DNA from: a virus
Reading direction: 5' to 3' (one strand)
Virus record (IMG/VR): IMGVR_UViG_3300034683_000282
Location: 1 to 20,783 of that record
Length of the DNA: 20,783 nt
Shown piece after piece: positions 20,756-20,783 of this stretch (its first letter is position 1; each line of letters begins with the position of its first letter). Under the pieces are notes generated by a model. It was not told the DNA's origin and made no database searches. It saw only the letters and a list, made by a program, of their open reading frames with translations. The position numbers were made by a program, and so were the translations under genes.

Positions 20756-20783
20756 AGAGGATACTAGAGGATACTAGAGGATA
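20756..20783. repeat. 10-bp tandem repeat reaching the window edge
   Basis: AGAGGATACT is present 2.8 times and continues to the last base. T7 has short tandem repeats next to its terminal repeat, upstream of the early promoters, and this array is in the comparable place. Whether the genome end is near cannot be seen. Confidence 0.9.

Noticed and set aside
20510-20783. Possible small gene upstream of the first early gene
   Set aside because: No frame with a ribosome site; the region is promoters, leader hairpins and tandem repeat.
1-20783. tRNA, integrase, transposase or cas genes
   Set aside because: I looked for cloverleaf patterns, recombinase motifs and Cas signatures on both strands and saw none that hold up.

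Overview
The window looks like the early and replication half, plus the start of the structural half, of a strictly virulent T7-like podovirus (Autographiviridae). Every supported gene lies on the minus strand, so the genome reads from position 20783 down to 1. The order is early small genes, primase, helicase, ThyX, DNA polymerase, DNA-binding protein, 5'-3' exonuclease, endonuclease VII, phage RNA polymerase, portal, scaffold. That is the phiKMV-type layout, with the single-subunit RNA polymerase beside the structural genes. Base composition is moderately GC-rich and the sigma70-like promoters suggest a proteobacterial host. The host itself cannot be named from the sequence.

Right end (20783-18800): a 10-bp tandem repeat runs off the window edge. 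It is followed by an AT-rich stretch with two sigma70-type promoters. After them comes a gene-less leader of about 240 nt that folds into a chain of consecutive hairpins, then tiny early genes separated by inverted repeats, paired hairpins and a 10-bp iteron array (GCTAGCTGGT on the transcribed strand).

Middle (18800-8000): small genes of unknown function, then primase, an 85-aa protein, a DnaB/RecA-like helicase, several cargo-type genes, ThyX, two unknown proteins, a family A DNA polymerase, two micro membrane proteins and a probable ssDNA-binding protein. Many genes share an extended ribosome-binding module, AGACCAAGGAGA. One cargo gene (14815-15120) is bracketed by perfect 20-bp copies of a sequence that contains this module.

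Left (8000-1): exonuclease, endonuclease VII, an intrinsic terminator, a DUF5664-type dNTP hydrolase-like protein, RNA polymerase, a short protein, a possible GNAT-like protein, a gp7.3-like tail assembly protein, portal, and a scaffold gene cut by the window edge.

The main discovery candidate is at 16728-16816: two 28-nt type I-E CRISPR repeats around one 33-nt spacer (61-nt period), with no cas genes in the window. It sits in the crRNA-sense orientation inside the phage operon, and its first repeat supplies the last codons and stop of the primase gene. The spacer partly resembles the phage's own primase 3' end in the same orientation and reading frame. This suggests a phage-borne mini-array that uses host Cascade against a related phage. 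An RNA anti-CRISPR (repeat mimic) is the main alternative.
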